DNA from: Shinisaurus crocodilurus
Lineage: Eukaryota > Chordata > Lepidosauria > Squamata > Shinisauridae
Length of the DNA: 64,000 nt
NCBI GenBank assembly: GCA_021292165.1
Contig: CM037878.1
Span: 195,361,118 to 195,425,117 of the forward strand
Direction of reading: 5' to 3'
Of the stretch, positions 33,088 through 44,600 are shown piece by piece. The notes under the pieces were generated by a model. That model was not told the DNA's origin and did not search any database. It saw only the letters and a program-made list of their open reading frames with translations. How positions within the stretch are numbered: position 1 is the stretch's first letter; each line of letters starts with the position of its first letter. The position numbers were made by a program, and so were the translations under genes.

Positions 33088-33333
33088 CAGTCATGCCTTG
33101 GATTGAGAGCATAATTCGTTCCGGAAACGTGCTTGTAATCCAAAACACTCTTATATCAAAACGAAATCCCCCCAAAAAAATTTATACAGAGATTTTTAAT
33201 TTAAGCCGTACTACAGTACTTGTATTGCAAGACGTCGCTTGTATATCAAGTAATAAATAAATAAATATTTAAAAATTTGCTTGCCTTGCAAAACGCTCTC
33301 AAACCAAGTTACTTGCAATCCAAGGTATTACTG
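33088..33333. mobile_element. Tigger/pogo-like MITE (246 bp), TA flanks
   Basis: The left end CAGTCATGCCTTGGATTGAG, with ATAATTCGTTCCGGAA inside, has the Tigger style (CAGT…CCTTGG…). The right end GCAATCCAAGGTATTACTG is its inverted counterpart. TA is present at 33086-33087 and 33334-33335. There is no transposase. Confidence 0.85.
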
Positions 33334-33339
33334 TAAGTT

Positions 33340-33984
33340 CTTGCCTCTCTGCTGGCATGCTGGGCCTAGTAAGTGGCTGTGTGACAAATGGAGCCTGCAT
33401 GTCCCTGCCCCCCCCCAGAACCATTTCCACCACTGCCTACCATCTTCTGCTGCCATGGTGCTATTCTCCAAGTTGGTCGCAGATCTATGAAGCTGTGGCT
33501 GGAAGCTCCCATAGTAATACGCTGTGTTGTCTTGGGTGGAAAAATACAGCTGTATAGTAGCTGTGCTTACAGGTCTGTCTGCGTTTTCAGCAGGGCCGGC
33601 TCTATCATTTGGCAGAATGAGGTGGTCACCTGAGGCAGCAGATGATAGGTGATGTAGAGAGGGTGGCAGAAGCAGCCCCCTGCCCATTCTTTTCTGTTGG
33701 GAGGACCACGCTCTGTATTCCATGTGGCCTGCCTTACCTTCATTGCTTGAACACCATCGCTCTGAACAAACAAACTATCTGCCTTTGCCTGGTTAGGATT
33801 GAGTGTCAGCTTTTTGGCCTTACCCAGTCATTACCAATTACAAGCATTGGTTCACATTGCCATTTGAATCATACGACAAGAAGAAATAGACCCCCGAGTA
33901 TCAATAGCAAACAGATGGTACCTCATTCAAAATCCCCAGAGCGGAACCATTTTAATACCATGACTCCAACCCACAGAGCCTATA
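33340..33984. other. Unassigned DNA
   Basis: Frames on both strands here carry no recognisable domain. Confidence 0.35.
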
Positions 33985-34440
33985 TAAAAGGATACCATGC
34001 TCGATGGTATCGAAGGCTACTGAGCTTTCCAGGAGAATTAGCAAGGTTGCATGCCCCTTGGCATACATAGGTCATTAGGATGGCCAGGGCAGTTTCCATG
34101 CCAAAACGAGACCTGAAGCCAAATAGAAATGAGTCCAGATAATCGGTCTCATCCAGTAGTACCTGGAGTTGCACAGCCACCAAGGCTTGTAGCCGCACCA
34201 TCTTGTAGCCACACCATCTTCTCTTTAAGGTAGCCAGGACTGTCTCCTCTCATAAAGAGACATCAATTGCCTCCTGAACCAGTTGGTCAATTCCCTTCTG
34301 CTAGCTGAAATTAGTCATGTAAGGCAAGGGTTGAGCAGGCGCAAGGTGGGACATCCCCCTTCAAGCATCTTGTCTGCTGTGACTGAAACTCTATGGCATG
34401 AATCCAGACCAATTGGCACAGTGGCACAGAAGTAATATGT
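33985..34440 (-). pseudogene. L2-like LINE reverse transcriptase fragment, decayed
   Basis: Plus-strand words ATGGTATCGAAGGCTACTGA, CCAAAACGAGACCTGAAGCC and CCAGATAATCGGTCTCATCC parallel the intact L2 copy around 42890-43070. That copy encodes motif A and the GFRSVHGTETAL region. On the minus strand a short frame retains LLDETDYLDSF and FGFRSRFGMETALAIL. Several frame breaks are present. Confidence 0.75.
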
Positions 34441-35377
34441 CTTTTACCTCCACCCCCACCCCTACCGAGTTCGCCTAATAATGAGCTCTTATTTGATTTG
34501 TATTGACTTCTTTATGATTGTATTAATTTCTCTATGATTTTATTGTATATTCATGATTTATTAACATGTTTATGAAGTTCGGATTTAGGGTGTTTCTCTT
34601 AAGTTTTTAAAATGACCCTTTCCTGTCAGTTTTTACCCCACTACTAATTGGATCATTCTTTGAGTACTTTTTGTTGTTGTTGTTGCTTCCTCTATATATT
34701 CCTGGCACAATTTACAAGTAACAAACACATGGGTTCCCCCTCCCCCATTCTTTAAAGTCTCAAACAATTCTAGTTCTGGAATGTTTTTTTAAAAATGAAC
34801 CTCATATCAAGCCTTATGCCTTGAGAATAACTGATCCATTTCCATTGGTTGCCTCTTTTCTACAGCACTGGTGGCCAGGTTTTGTTTGTTTGTTTGTTTG
34901 GTATATCTTCTAATGCTGTGATTCCAGTTCTGGTTGGGTGGAAGAGTGTCCTCATTTTGATCAGATATTCCCCACTTTGTTTGAGGTGTATCACCCCTCT
35001 CCTTTAATTCCAAAATGCCTTTCTCTGAAGGAATGGTTGTAGCAGCAGCAATAGCTGAAGAATGCTTGGCAAAAAGACCTGCTAATTTAAGACATTTGCA
35101 GCAGTGTTGCATTTCTATATGATTCACTTTTGCATTTCTCATGACATTTGGCATTGTGCACACACTTCATTCTGAGTCTCCTTGGCTACAGCTTTAGGGC
35201 CAAAGCAGACATCACTTAAAATACATGATCTATTAAAGCAAATGAATCACTATTTGGCAATATAAATTGCAGGCACGGAGGACCCAGTCTGGCTCGGGAT
35301 TACAGCTGGGTGTGGGGAGTGAGAGGGTCAAAGCTCCCTATGGGATTCCAGTCCAGATCGCCCCTCCCCTGTGCTTA
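34441..35377. other. Unassigned DNA
   Basis: A short (TTG)n lies near 34670-34684 and a (TTTG)n near 34886-34899. From about 35270 the sequence resembles 19100-19212. Confidence 0.35.
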
Positions 35378-35385
35378 CTCTAGAG

Positions 35386-35460
35386 CAGTGTTCTCCAACC
35401 TTGGGTCCCCAGATGTTTTTGGCCTACAACTCCCAGCATGCCCCAGCCAGCGTAGCACTG
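35386..35460. mobile_element. Internally deleted hAT MITE (75 bp), 8-bp flanks
   Basis: It starts CAGTGTTCTCCAACCTTGGG and ends GCGTAGCACTG, a shortened form of 40323-40440. Flanks CTCTAGAG (35378-35385) and CTCTAGAA (35461-35468) match at 7 of 8 positions. A paralogous unoccupied site, ACTCTAGAGTAAAAAG, is at about 19177-19192. Confidence 0.8.
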
Positions 35461-35468
35461 CTCTAGAA

Positions 35469-36780
35469 TAAAAAAGAAAAAGGAACATTGGCTTTTGGTC
35501 TTAATTCCTCAAGTCACTGTTTAAACCCAGGCCTTCCAGGCTCTCTCATACAGGAAGAATGGGCATAGATCTGCTCGCTGGCAATGTGATTGGCTCTCAC
35601 ATTCAAGCAAATGCTTCCTTATTGACCTGTAGGGCTGCCTGTTTGCTAAGGGGAGGACCACTAGCTTGCATGGGGACAGGGAGTTACATATACTGTACCA
35701 TCCATAAACTGTAGATGAGGAAAAAAGAGGGATTGGCAAAGCATTCATGGAATGCAGTATATGAGAATCTCCAAAATAGGTACAACAAACTGACTCTCTC
35801 CCTTTCTTCGCCTTGACCTCCCTTGACTCTCTTATTTTCAGTGTATTTAGCAAGGCAGAGTTCTCCCCCCCCCCCTTATCTCCCGTTCCTCTCTAGCACT
35901 AGGTGGTGGAACCATACAAAAGCCTGGCACATGAGGCAATTGGGGAGGAGTTTAACTGTTGCATTCCCAGACTTTTTTTTTCTTGCCCGGTTTGTATTCT
36001 AAGATAGAAATGTTATCCAAGTGGTCAGTTAATATCTCATCAAGTTTTCATCACAGTTAACATTCAAGAATCAAGATGAGCAGTGGAGGAACGGGGCCCT
36101 GCTCAGGGCTAGGAAAAAGGCAGGAATTGCAACTTTATTTCTCACCTGCTTCCCACTTATCACAGCCCTGCCTATGTGGTGCTCTGAAAAATACATTTTG
36201 GAGGGGGCAAAACGTGAGAAGGGCATGGAGGGATTGTATTTACTGAGAAGGGGCCTAGGATGGCCTAGGTTAGCAAAGGGACTCAGGTGGAAGAAAGAGG
36301 CTGAGTGAATTTAAAAGGGCACTTTTCTAGTGGGAAAGTTTGAGTTCACTAGTGGGGAATTCATGAGGACTGGTGGGGAATTTCCCCACTACTTTTTATG
36401 TTAATAAATGTCCTGTGTGTCCTGAATCAATCCCTGGATTTGTGTAATCAAAGGAAGTCTTTGTGATGTGTGTAGTAACTGGTACATTTGAATTGTTTCC
36501 AGAATGGTAATTCTGTTTTTCACTTACCAGTGGAAGAAAAGATAAAAAAAGGCAATGATATCAGAATAGGGCACAATCCTGTGAGTTGTGCCCTGGATGA
36601 TCGTATGCCCCCAGACTTGGAGGCTTACAAACATCCTATACAGGGTGGGAGGAGTGACAGAAGCAATCTTTGCCTTCCTGCCCTCCTGCCCTGCATTTTC
36701 GCTAGACGGGCTTTTTTGCCCAACTAGTCTAGCTGGGGTACATCAGAGGGGAAGGAGGCTCGTGAGGCTGCAGGATACCT
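35469..36780. other. Unassigned DNA
   Basis: No element boundary or exon was recognised. Confidence 0.35.
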
Positions 36781-36890
36781 AGTTCGTTTTCAATGTATTG
36801 TTTTCGTTTCTTTTATCTGTTTTTGTCTTTTTATCGTTCACCGCTCCAGAATCTGCTTGATGTGGAACGGTATACAAATACTGTAAATCA
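36781..36890 (+). repeat. L2-like LINE 3'-end fragment
   Basis: TCTTTTTATCGTTCACCGCT, CCAGAATCTGCTTGATGTGG and AACGGTATACAAATACTGTA align with the 3' end of the LINE at 9470-9540. Confidence 0.7.
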
Positions 36891-37189
36891 TCATCACACA
36901 GTTTTTAGAAAAATTAATATGTGGGATATGAGATGTGAAATAACGTTCTGATTGAATTCTGGGAAGCTCATAGGAATAAAGAGGATGTTCCAAAGACACA
37001 TCTATTTTTAAATGGTTTAAAAAGAGAAGACAAAAAATGTATTTGATGCTCATTTGCAAATATCTTAAGATGAATACAGACCTAATGCATTGTCGCATCA
37101 GTATGTTCTTCCTCATCCTTGATAACTAACAGGATCTGAGAGGAAAAAACACCTCTGGCAACAATTGGAAATTATTGTGCTTTTAAGGA

Positions 37190-37433
37190 TGGCTTTAGAT
37201 CGGCAGCTGAAGGTGAGAGAAGATAGTGGGTCTGTGTCTCACTAACAGTGTGCATGTGTAAGGTCCAAATGTTCATTCCCTGTCATCTCCAGGTAGGGCT
37301 GGGAAAGACTCCTGTCTGAAGCCATGGAGAGTCAGTGTAGACAATACCGAGTGAGATGTTTTAGGAAAACATTACCGAGCTAGATGGACCAGTGATCTGA
37401 CTTGGTCCAAGGCAGCGTCTGTGATTTTCTTTG
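37190..37433 (+). mobile_element. tRNA-derived SINE (squamate type)
   Basis: AAATGTTCATTCCCTG near 37265 resembles a pol III box B region. CATCTCCAGGTAGGGCTGGG, AGACTCCTGTCTGAAGCC and GAGCTAGATGGACCAGTGAT form a 3' body I recognise from dispersed reptile SINEs. The copy is diverged and the box A region is weak. A reversed fragment of the same 3' body lies at 37742-37790. Confidence 0.65.
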
Positions 37434-37478
37434 AGGCCCAGAGTGCTGAAGCTACCAAGAGACTGTCTTCTCACTGCT
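37434..37478 (+). repeat. 45-bp direct repeat, left copy
   Basis: These 45 bases (starting AGGCCCAGAGTGCTGAAGCT) recur exactly at 38547-38591, 1113 bp away. The sequence between is not duplicated. No known mobile element boundary coincides. Confidence 0.9.
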
Positions 37479-37571
37479 CACCATATTCCGGTCCCCCCAC
37501 CCTGCCTTTTTTCCAAGCTGTTTTTAGTCACCTTTCTTTCTTTCTTTTTACAGTTCACAGTTGAACACCTG

Positions 37572-37735
37572 CACACTTTTATTTATTTATTTATTTATTT
37601 TGGACATTTATATCCCACCTTTCCTCCATCATGGAACTCAAGATGAAGGATACATGGGGCTACCTGGTGGTCTCCCATCCAGGCACTGCCTAGACCTGCT
37701 TAGCTTCAGCAAGGTGGCTGCATGGATCATGTGCC
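37572..37735 (-). mobile_element. Second 5S-like SINE type with L2-style (TTTA)n tail
   Basis: The TTTATTTATTTATTTATT tail is followed by ACATTTATATCCCACCTTTC and GTGGTCTCCCATCCAGGCAC. CCTAGACCTGCTTAGCTTC then matches the 5S box A region in reverse complement. The tail differs from the CR1-like tail of the 14081, 28746 and 62530 copies. It therefore appears to be a separate 5S-headed SINE subfamily parasitising another LINE. Confidence 0.65.
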
Positions 37736-37741
37736 CTCACA

Positions 37742-37790
37742 CCATGCCCTGCCTTATACTGAGTTAGATCATTGGTCCACCTATGTGGGG
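37742..37790 (-). mobile_element. tRNA-SINE 3' fragment, reversed
   Basis: CCTTATACTGAGTTAGATCA and TTGGTCCACCTAT are the reverse complement of the GAGCTAGATGGACCA…CTGACT body at 37376-37405. Confidence 0.55.
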
Positions 37791-38546
37791 AGCCTTTTTT
37801 CGGTTGAGGGCCACATTTGCTTGGGAGCAATCTGTCAGAGGGCACATGACAGCTGCGAGCAGAGCCAAACCCAACAGTGGATGGAGACGGAGTATCCACT
37901 TCTTTCTTTCTGCCACCCCCTTCTCTCCCCCTCCCTCTTGGCTTTCTTATGTTTTTGTATTTTGGCTTTCTTATGTTTGTATGTTTGTTCCCTCGTTTCC
38001 CTCTGGGTTCCCCCCACCTGCATGAAATTAGGCCAAGTGCTGCATGCAGCCTTCAAGCCCCAGTTTTCCCCATCCCAGTCTTAGCCCAATACTGTCTAAT
38101 ACCAACTTGCAGCAAGACTCATACAGAGATCTTTCCCAGCTCCTCTACATGAGTTCCTGTCAACTGGAGAACCTGGGAAAGCGTCTGCTGCTGAGCTATC
38201 AACTTTCCTCAAAGGAAGCTCCTGCAGTATGGCCCCTCCCTGCATGCTGGGGAAATAAAAGAACCCCCAAGCCACATGGGAGGAGCCCATGTTGTAGTTT
38301 TTGCCCACCCAGTGTTGCCTTCATTGCCAGGAGAGGCGAGGCAGGTGTGGGAAGGAGCCACAGCATGGGCTACTCTGGTGTGTCATGGGCTTCTCAACAT
38401 TATCCAGGTGATGTGGTACAGAGCCATACCCTAGCAGCTTTTTCACCACCAATGTAACAAGAAGGGCTGAAGATGTCTTACCACTTGCCTGTGTTAGAGT
38501 GTTTTGTGTATTAACAGCTACATCATCAGATAGGAAAAGTAAGTTT

Positions 38547-38591
38547 AGGCCCAGAGTGCTGAAGCTACCAAGAGACTGTCTTCTCACTGCT
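38547..38591 (+). repeat. 45-bp direct repeat, right copy
   Basis: Identical to 37434-37478 at every base I can read. Confidence 0.9.
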
Positions 38592-39231
38592 AGAAACTTA
38601 CCGTACTTTGATTCCACTTAATTAGGCAGTCCAATGTTGTTGGCAGTGGGCAGTAACCTGGAGGAAAGGGTGTGTATTTTGTTATCTTTCTCAATGTAAA
38701 TTTGATCTCACTGAGGAGGGCATCCTCTCATTCTAGATTTCTCCACTGTCGAATGTAAAGATCTCCATGGTAACTCAAACCCCCAGCCTCTTCTCAGCAG
38801 CCTGCAAGAAGCAGTTTTCAACAGCTCAGAGGTCTCACGACCAGGTAAGCAGAACAATTCAGAGCTGGACTTATATTTGGAATTTGCACTATCCCCATCT
38901 ATTATATTTCATAATAGATGGAACACAGAAGTTAGATAAGGAATCTAAGTGTGAAGTGTTCTACAAATGCTATAGTGTCTTTAAAGTGTATAATTCCCAA
39001 ATAGCACCTTAGTTTGGAAGCCTGCAACCTGGCCCACACCAAAGTCATCTTGGTCCCACTGATTCAGTGGCACTGAAACAGGTTTAATTCAGGTACTTTT
39101 GACTTGAGGGGTGTGCAGATCAAGCAATATCTTCATTATTATATAAAGCCATCCCAACTGGTAATTCTTGTCATACTTCTTAGTGTTAGTGCCACTCATT
39201 GGAATAGTGCTGTGAAAGTAACATAGTGACC
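38592..39231. other. Unassigned DNA
   Basis: I see no recognisable element or gene. Confidence 0.35.
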
Positions 39232-39647
39232 TGATTCATGCATAACACTAACCAATGGTTTATTTAACCTATGGATTGTTGAATCCTGGGTTGCCTTGAT
39301 GTGCAAACCCACCTGCACTAACAAACCATGGGTTGTTAATCACAAACAACCCAAAAAGAGAACCCATTGTTTCTTGATGAGTTGTGAACTCTGGATTGTT
39401 TAAACCATGAGTTGCTGTTATGTATGAACTCAGAACTGTGAGTTGGTCATGGGCTGTCATCTGCATACCAGTACTGCAGCGCTGCGAAGGCATTTGGAAT
39501 ACAGGGAGGGAGCGGTCAAAGATGGAGAGGAAAAACAAACAACCCAGGGATTGAGAAAACAAACCAGACAAACCCTGGGTAGAGCAACAAACCATGCATT
39601 TACCATGAGTTAAATAAACCATGGGTTAGCATTATGTTCAAGCCAGT
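39232..39647. mobile_element. Palindromic non-autonomous element, ~416 bp
   Basis: The left end CTGATTCATGCATAACACTA is mirrored by TAGCATTATGTTCAAGCCAG at the right. CAATGGTTTATTTAACC faces GTTAAATAAACCATGGG. AACCATGGGTTGTT words fill the interior. The relation to 24688-24985 is clear. No target-site duplication was resolved. Confidence 0.7.
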
Positions 39648-39649
39648 GC

Positions 39650-40314
39650 GTGGTAAACTAGCAACTGGGGAGGGGAGCTTTAAAAATATCAATAGTTGTT
39701 GAAGGATCTTTTAAAATTAATGTTTATTAAGCTAATTTAAACTGAAGAGGGGAATATGAATAAAATTATGAAAATCATTATTCTGATAAACCGAATAATC
39801 TCTCTTATATGTTGTATTTGATAAGTTTCCTTAGACAAATTTTTATCATGGCACCTTAAAATAATCTTTCTTTCCCCAGTCACACCAGAATGCTGTATTT
39901 ATCAAATTGTCCAAATCAATCTGTCTGACAAACCCGTACTTCTAATATTGATCCACAGTGCCCCCTAGAGCATCTTGCCAGTTGGCAGCCTGCTGGGCAA
40001 CCTGAATAGTTTTACCTAGCCGTATCTCACTTCTTTGTCCTCCAAAATGTGAACAAAACCTTAATCCCTTTTCTTGAATAGGCAGACTGGTTCCAACCAT
40101 GTTGGGCTTTTGAGATATAAGTTATAGTCATTAAGAAGGTGGATCCAGTCACTAATTTTCTGATTTTCTGGCTAGACCACTGACATCAGAAATGGAGACT
40201 ATCATGTTATTGGACAGACCAATCATCAGTCTCTGTTAAGAGGTTGGCTTTTACTGCGCTGAGATCTCCTAAAATGAGAGACTCACTCAGTTCTGATAGA
40301 ATTTCCCATATATC
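39650..40314. other. Unassigned DNA
   Basis: Nothing recognised. Confidence 0.35.
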
Positions 40315-40322
40315 ATCTAACT

Positions 40323-40440
40323 CAGTGTTCTCCAACTTTGGGTCCCATATGTTTTTGGCCTACAACTTCCAGCATGCGGCTGGGGCATGCTGGGAGTTGT
40401 AGGCCAAAAACATCTGGGGACCCAAGGTTGGAGAACACTG
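40323..40440. mobile_element. hAT-type palindromic MITE (118 bp), exact 8-bp target-site duplication
   Basis: The left end CAGTGTTCTCCAACTTTGGG is the near-exact reverse complement of the right end CCCAAGGTTGGAGAACACTG. ATCTAACT is duplicated exactly at 40315-40322 and 40441-40448. The arms meet at GCATGC-type words (CCAGCATGCGGCTGGGGCAT), so nearly the whole element folds into one hairpin. CAGTG ends plus 8-bp duplication fit hAT. Confidence 0.92.
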
Positions 40441-40462
40441 ATCTAACTGGAAGCCAGATCTG

Positions 40463-40490
<28 letters not shown>
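40463..40490. repeat. (CT)n microsatellite
   Basis: Fourteen perfect CT dinucleotides. Confidence 0.95.
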
Positions 40491-40493
<3 letters not shown>

Positions 40494-41660
40494 ACCATCT
40501 TCTTTGCAATAGACTTTGGGACCCAAGACTCTACTCATGTAGGCAAAGTTAGACAGACTTTTTCATTTTTATTTGGAATTCTGTATATGTGTGTGATTGT
40601 TGTTTTCTCTGTTTCTCTCTTTTTCCCTAAATAAACTTCTTTTTATATTTGGACCTTTGGCTGTGTTATTTTAAAAGGGTTGTCACTGAACTCTTTCCCC
40701 ACATGAAAGACCACACAGTTACAAAACTACCGCTTGTGTTTTAAGATTTTTAAAAGGGTTTTGGTAAGTTCTCAGTTTCTGAACTTTGGGAAGGGAAGTC
40801 CAAAGCATCTTTTTTTTTCTTTTTTTCATAGGCCTAGGAGGGGTCCTTAGCAATAGGGCTCAGAAACTCCTCAAGCAGCTGGACAGACTAGGGTGTATCA
40901 GGAGGTTCATCCTGACTGGTGACAGCCTATCAGAAATTATTTTCCTGGGGAACTCACATAAAGAAGGGGTCCACCAGGAGGAAAAGTTAGCCCCCCCCTC
41001 CTGGTCTCATAATAATCTGCTGCTGTTTTTAAATCACTTAAGGGAAGAGAGAGGCCTGTATCAAATAATCCCTCAAGGCTCCATAATCCCAGGTTTATGA
41101 AGCGGTGATTAAACATTGGGTCTGACCACTCATCCTATAGCCCCTCTCTCCCCCCTCCCCCCAATCGTGCACTGGCTTTGGTGCAAAGAACTTGACTTGT
41201 AATAAGCCAGAGTCCCTGTTATATTCAAACTGGGTGATTATGGGTTGATATTGATTAACAAACAAGGAAAATAAGCCAGGATGTGATCAGGAGGAGGGGA
41301 GGCAAAAGGTGACAGAGGAATGCTCAGCCATGACACATTCCCAGCTTTATAAACTGCAGTTATGAGCCTCAAACAATTCTCTAAACCAGGCCAAAGGGTA
41401 AGCTAATTTGAGCTTCAGTTGAATTGGCTCAAAGTTCAAAGGAAAATCCAACTTAATGCTTTATGATCTAAAAGCAGGTTTAGCATAGAAATGCAACAAG
41501 CATCAACAAAAAGCTGATGCAGTGTCAAGAACTGCTGACCACTGTTCCTTCTGGTAAGCCACATAACTGCAGTATCTCAGGGAAGAATCTTCTAGATCTG
41601 ACGTGGCTCTAGAGGCTGTCCATTGGCTCCTCTGGACAGGAAGGAGTATAAAGGACTTCC
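40491..41660. other. Unassigned DNA
   Basis: The frame at 40786-41100 (104 codons) shows no domain I recognise. An AATAAA lies at 40630-40635. No transcript structure can be inferred. Confidence 0.35.
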
Positions 41661-44600
41661 TTTTATTTATTTTATTTATTTATTATATTTATCAATCGCC
41701 CATCTGGCCGGTCACCCGGCCACCCTGGGCGATGTACAATTAAAATACAACAAAACAACACAATAAAATATAATAATTAAAACAATATAAAAAATTCTCA
41801 TTAAAAACCTAACCCACCCCATATTCCCGCCTGAACAGCCATGTTTTTAATGCACGGCGGAAGCTCATCACGGAGGGGGCATGGCGAAGGTCACTAGGGA
41901 GGGAGTTCCATAAAGTGGGGGCCGCCACAGAGAAGGCCCTCTTCCTAGTCCCCACCAGCCTGGCTGCTCTGGCTGATGGGATAAGGAGAAGGCCGTCCGT
42001 GGCAGACCTTGTTGAGCGGTCTACTTGATGTTGCTGGAGGCGCTCCTTGAGATAAGCTGGGCCGGAGCCGTGTAGGGTTTTAAAGGTCAAAACCAACACC
42101 TTGAATTCGGCTCGGCAAGCAACTGGTAGCCAGTGCAACTCATTAAGCACTGGCGTGATGTGATCACGCCGGCGGCTGCCCTTAATCAGGCGAGCCGCCG
42201 CATTCTGTACCAGCTGAAGCTTCCGGACCGTCTTCAAGGGTAACCCCACCTAGAGCGCATTACAGTAGTCTAGGCGAGAGGAGACCAAGGCATGAACCAC
42301 TGATGGGAGCAGGTGATTAGGAAGGTAGGGGCGCAGCTGCCGTATCAGATGGAGTTGATACAGCGCCGCCCGGCTCACAACTGCCACCTGAGCCTCCATG
42401 GACAGCTGGGAGTCTAGAATGACCCCCAAGCTGCGGACCTGGTCCTTCAGGGGTAGATGTACCCCATTCAGCACCAGGTCAACATCCCCTAACCTTCCCT
42501 TGTCCCGCACCAGAAGTACCTCGGTCTTGTCGGGGTTCAGTTTCAGCATGTTCCTTCCCATCCAGCCAGCCACTGACTCCAGGCATTTGGACAGGGTCTC
42601 AACGGCCAACCTCGGTGAGGACTTAAAACAGAGGTAGAGCTGCGTGTCATCCGCATACTGATGACACTGCACCCCAAACCTCCTGATGATAGCTCCCAGC
42701 GGCTTGAGGTAGATGTTGAATAACATCGGGGAGAGGATGGAACCCTGCGGCACTCCACAAGTGAGCAGCCGAGGGTCCGAAGCCTCCTCCCCGAGAACTA
42801 CCCTCTGGTACCTTCCAGAGAGGAAGGACCGGAACCACTGCAATACAGTGCCTCCCAAGCCCAACCCCTCCAGGCGGTCCAGGAGGATACCGTGGTCAAC
42901 GGTATCAAAAGCCGCTGAGAGATCGAGGAGGACTAGAAAGGAGCATTCGCCCCTATCCAAAGCCCTCCTCATATCATCCACCAAGGCGACCAAGGCCGTC
43001 TCCGTCCCATGTACAGACCTGAAGCCCGACTGGCACGGATCCAAATAATCGGCTTCATCCAAGTGTGCCTTCAACTGAGCACCCACCACCTGCTCGATCA
43101 CCTTGCCCAGAAATGGTAAATTGGAGACTGGGCAAAAGTTGTTTAAATCCTGGGGATCCAAGGAGGGCTTCTTTAGAAGCGGTCTTATTACTGCCTCCTT
43201 GAGGGCTGATGGCATCACTCCCTCCTCAAGGGAGGCATTCACCACCGCCTTGATCCCCTCACCCAGTCTCTCCCTGCAGCTCATGATGAGCCAGGACGGG
43301 CAAGGATCAAGCAAGCAGGTGGTCGGCCTCACAGATGAAAGCACCTTGTCCACTTCATCAGAAGGAAGAAGCCGAAACCGATCCCACAAAACCGGTCTGC
43401 CATTGGCCTCCTCCCGCTCACTCCCTGTGTCCACGACGTACGATATCCCACTCCTAATCCGATCGATTTTATCTGCGAAGTGCTTCGCTAAAGCCTCACA
43501 GGAGGCTTTTGACTGTTCCAGTGGGTCCGGAGCGACTGGACCGACCAGACTCCGGACCACTTGGAACAGCCTCCTGGGGCAGCACTCTGCAGACGCAATG
43601 GAGGCAGCATAGAAATTCTTTTTTGCTGCCTTCACCGCCACCCGGTAGGCTGAAGATGCAGCTCTAACCCGTGTTCGATCGTCTTCGGAGCGGGAATTTC
43701 GCCATCGGCGCTCTAGCCTTCTCACCTCTTGTTTCAGAGCTCGCAGCGACGGAGTGAACCATGGCGCTGCGCGAGCTCTGTTTAGGCGAAGAGGGCGCTT
43801 CGGGGCAACTCGGTCTAATGCCCTGGTGATTGCAGCATTCCAGTCAGTCACCAGGGCCTCGACCGAGCTACCGTTTGTGTGCTCCAATTCCCCAAGAGCG
43901 TTCAGGAATCCATCTGGATCCATAAGACTCCTGGGGCGGACCATTCTAATAGGTCCCTCACCCCTGCAGAGGGGTTGTGGCACCGAGAAATCCAACCCCA
44001 CCAGATAGTGATCTGACCATGACAAGGGGGTGGTGGATATACCCCCGATCTCCAGATCATTCCCCCCCTCTCCGGAAACAAAAACCAAGTCCAGTGCATG
44101 ACCGGCTACATGGGTAGGTCCAGTTAATACAGGGTGCAGCTCCCAGGAAGCCATGGTCTCCATAAAGTCCCGAGGTGCCCCAGTGAGGGAAGCCCCCGAA
44201 TGCACGTTGAAGTCCCCCAGCACCACTAGCCTGGGGAACAACACACGCACATCGGAGACCACCTCCAGCACCTCGGCCAGGGAGTCTGTCGTGCAGCGGG
44301 GTGGACGGTACACGAGCAGAATCCCCAGGCTGCCCTTTGGACCCAACCTCCAGTACATGCACTCAATAAACTTGGTCTCCCGGAGAGGGAGTCTGGTAAG
44401 GACCAAGGACTCCCGGTAGATAACAGCCACTCCCCCTCCCCGTCCCCCAACCCTTGGCTGCTGGGCATACGAGAAACCGGCCGGACACAAGGCCGCCAGA
44501 GTAGGAGCAGCGGCCTCGTCCAGCCAGGTTTCCGTAACACATGCCAGGTCCGCACCCTCATCCATGATCAAGTCATGGATGAGAGATGTTTTTTGGGTAA

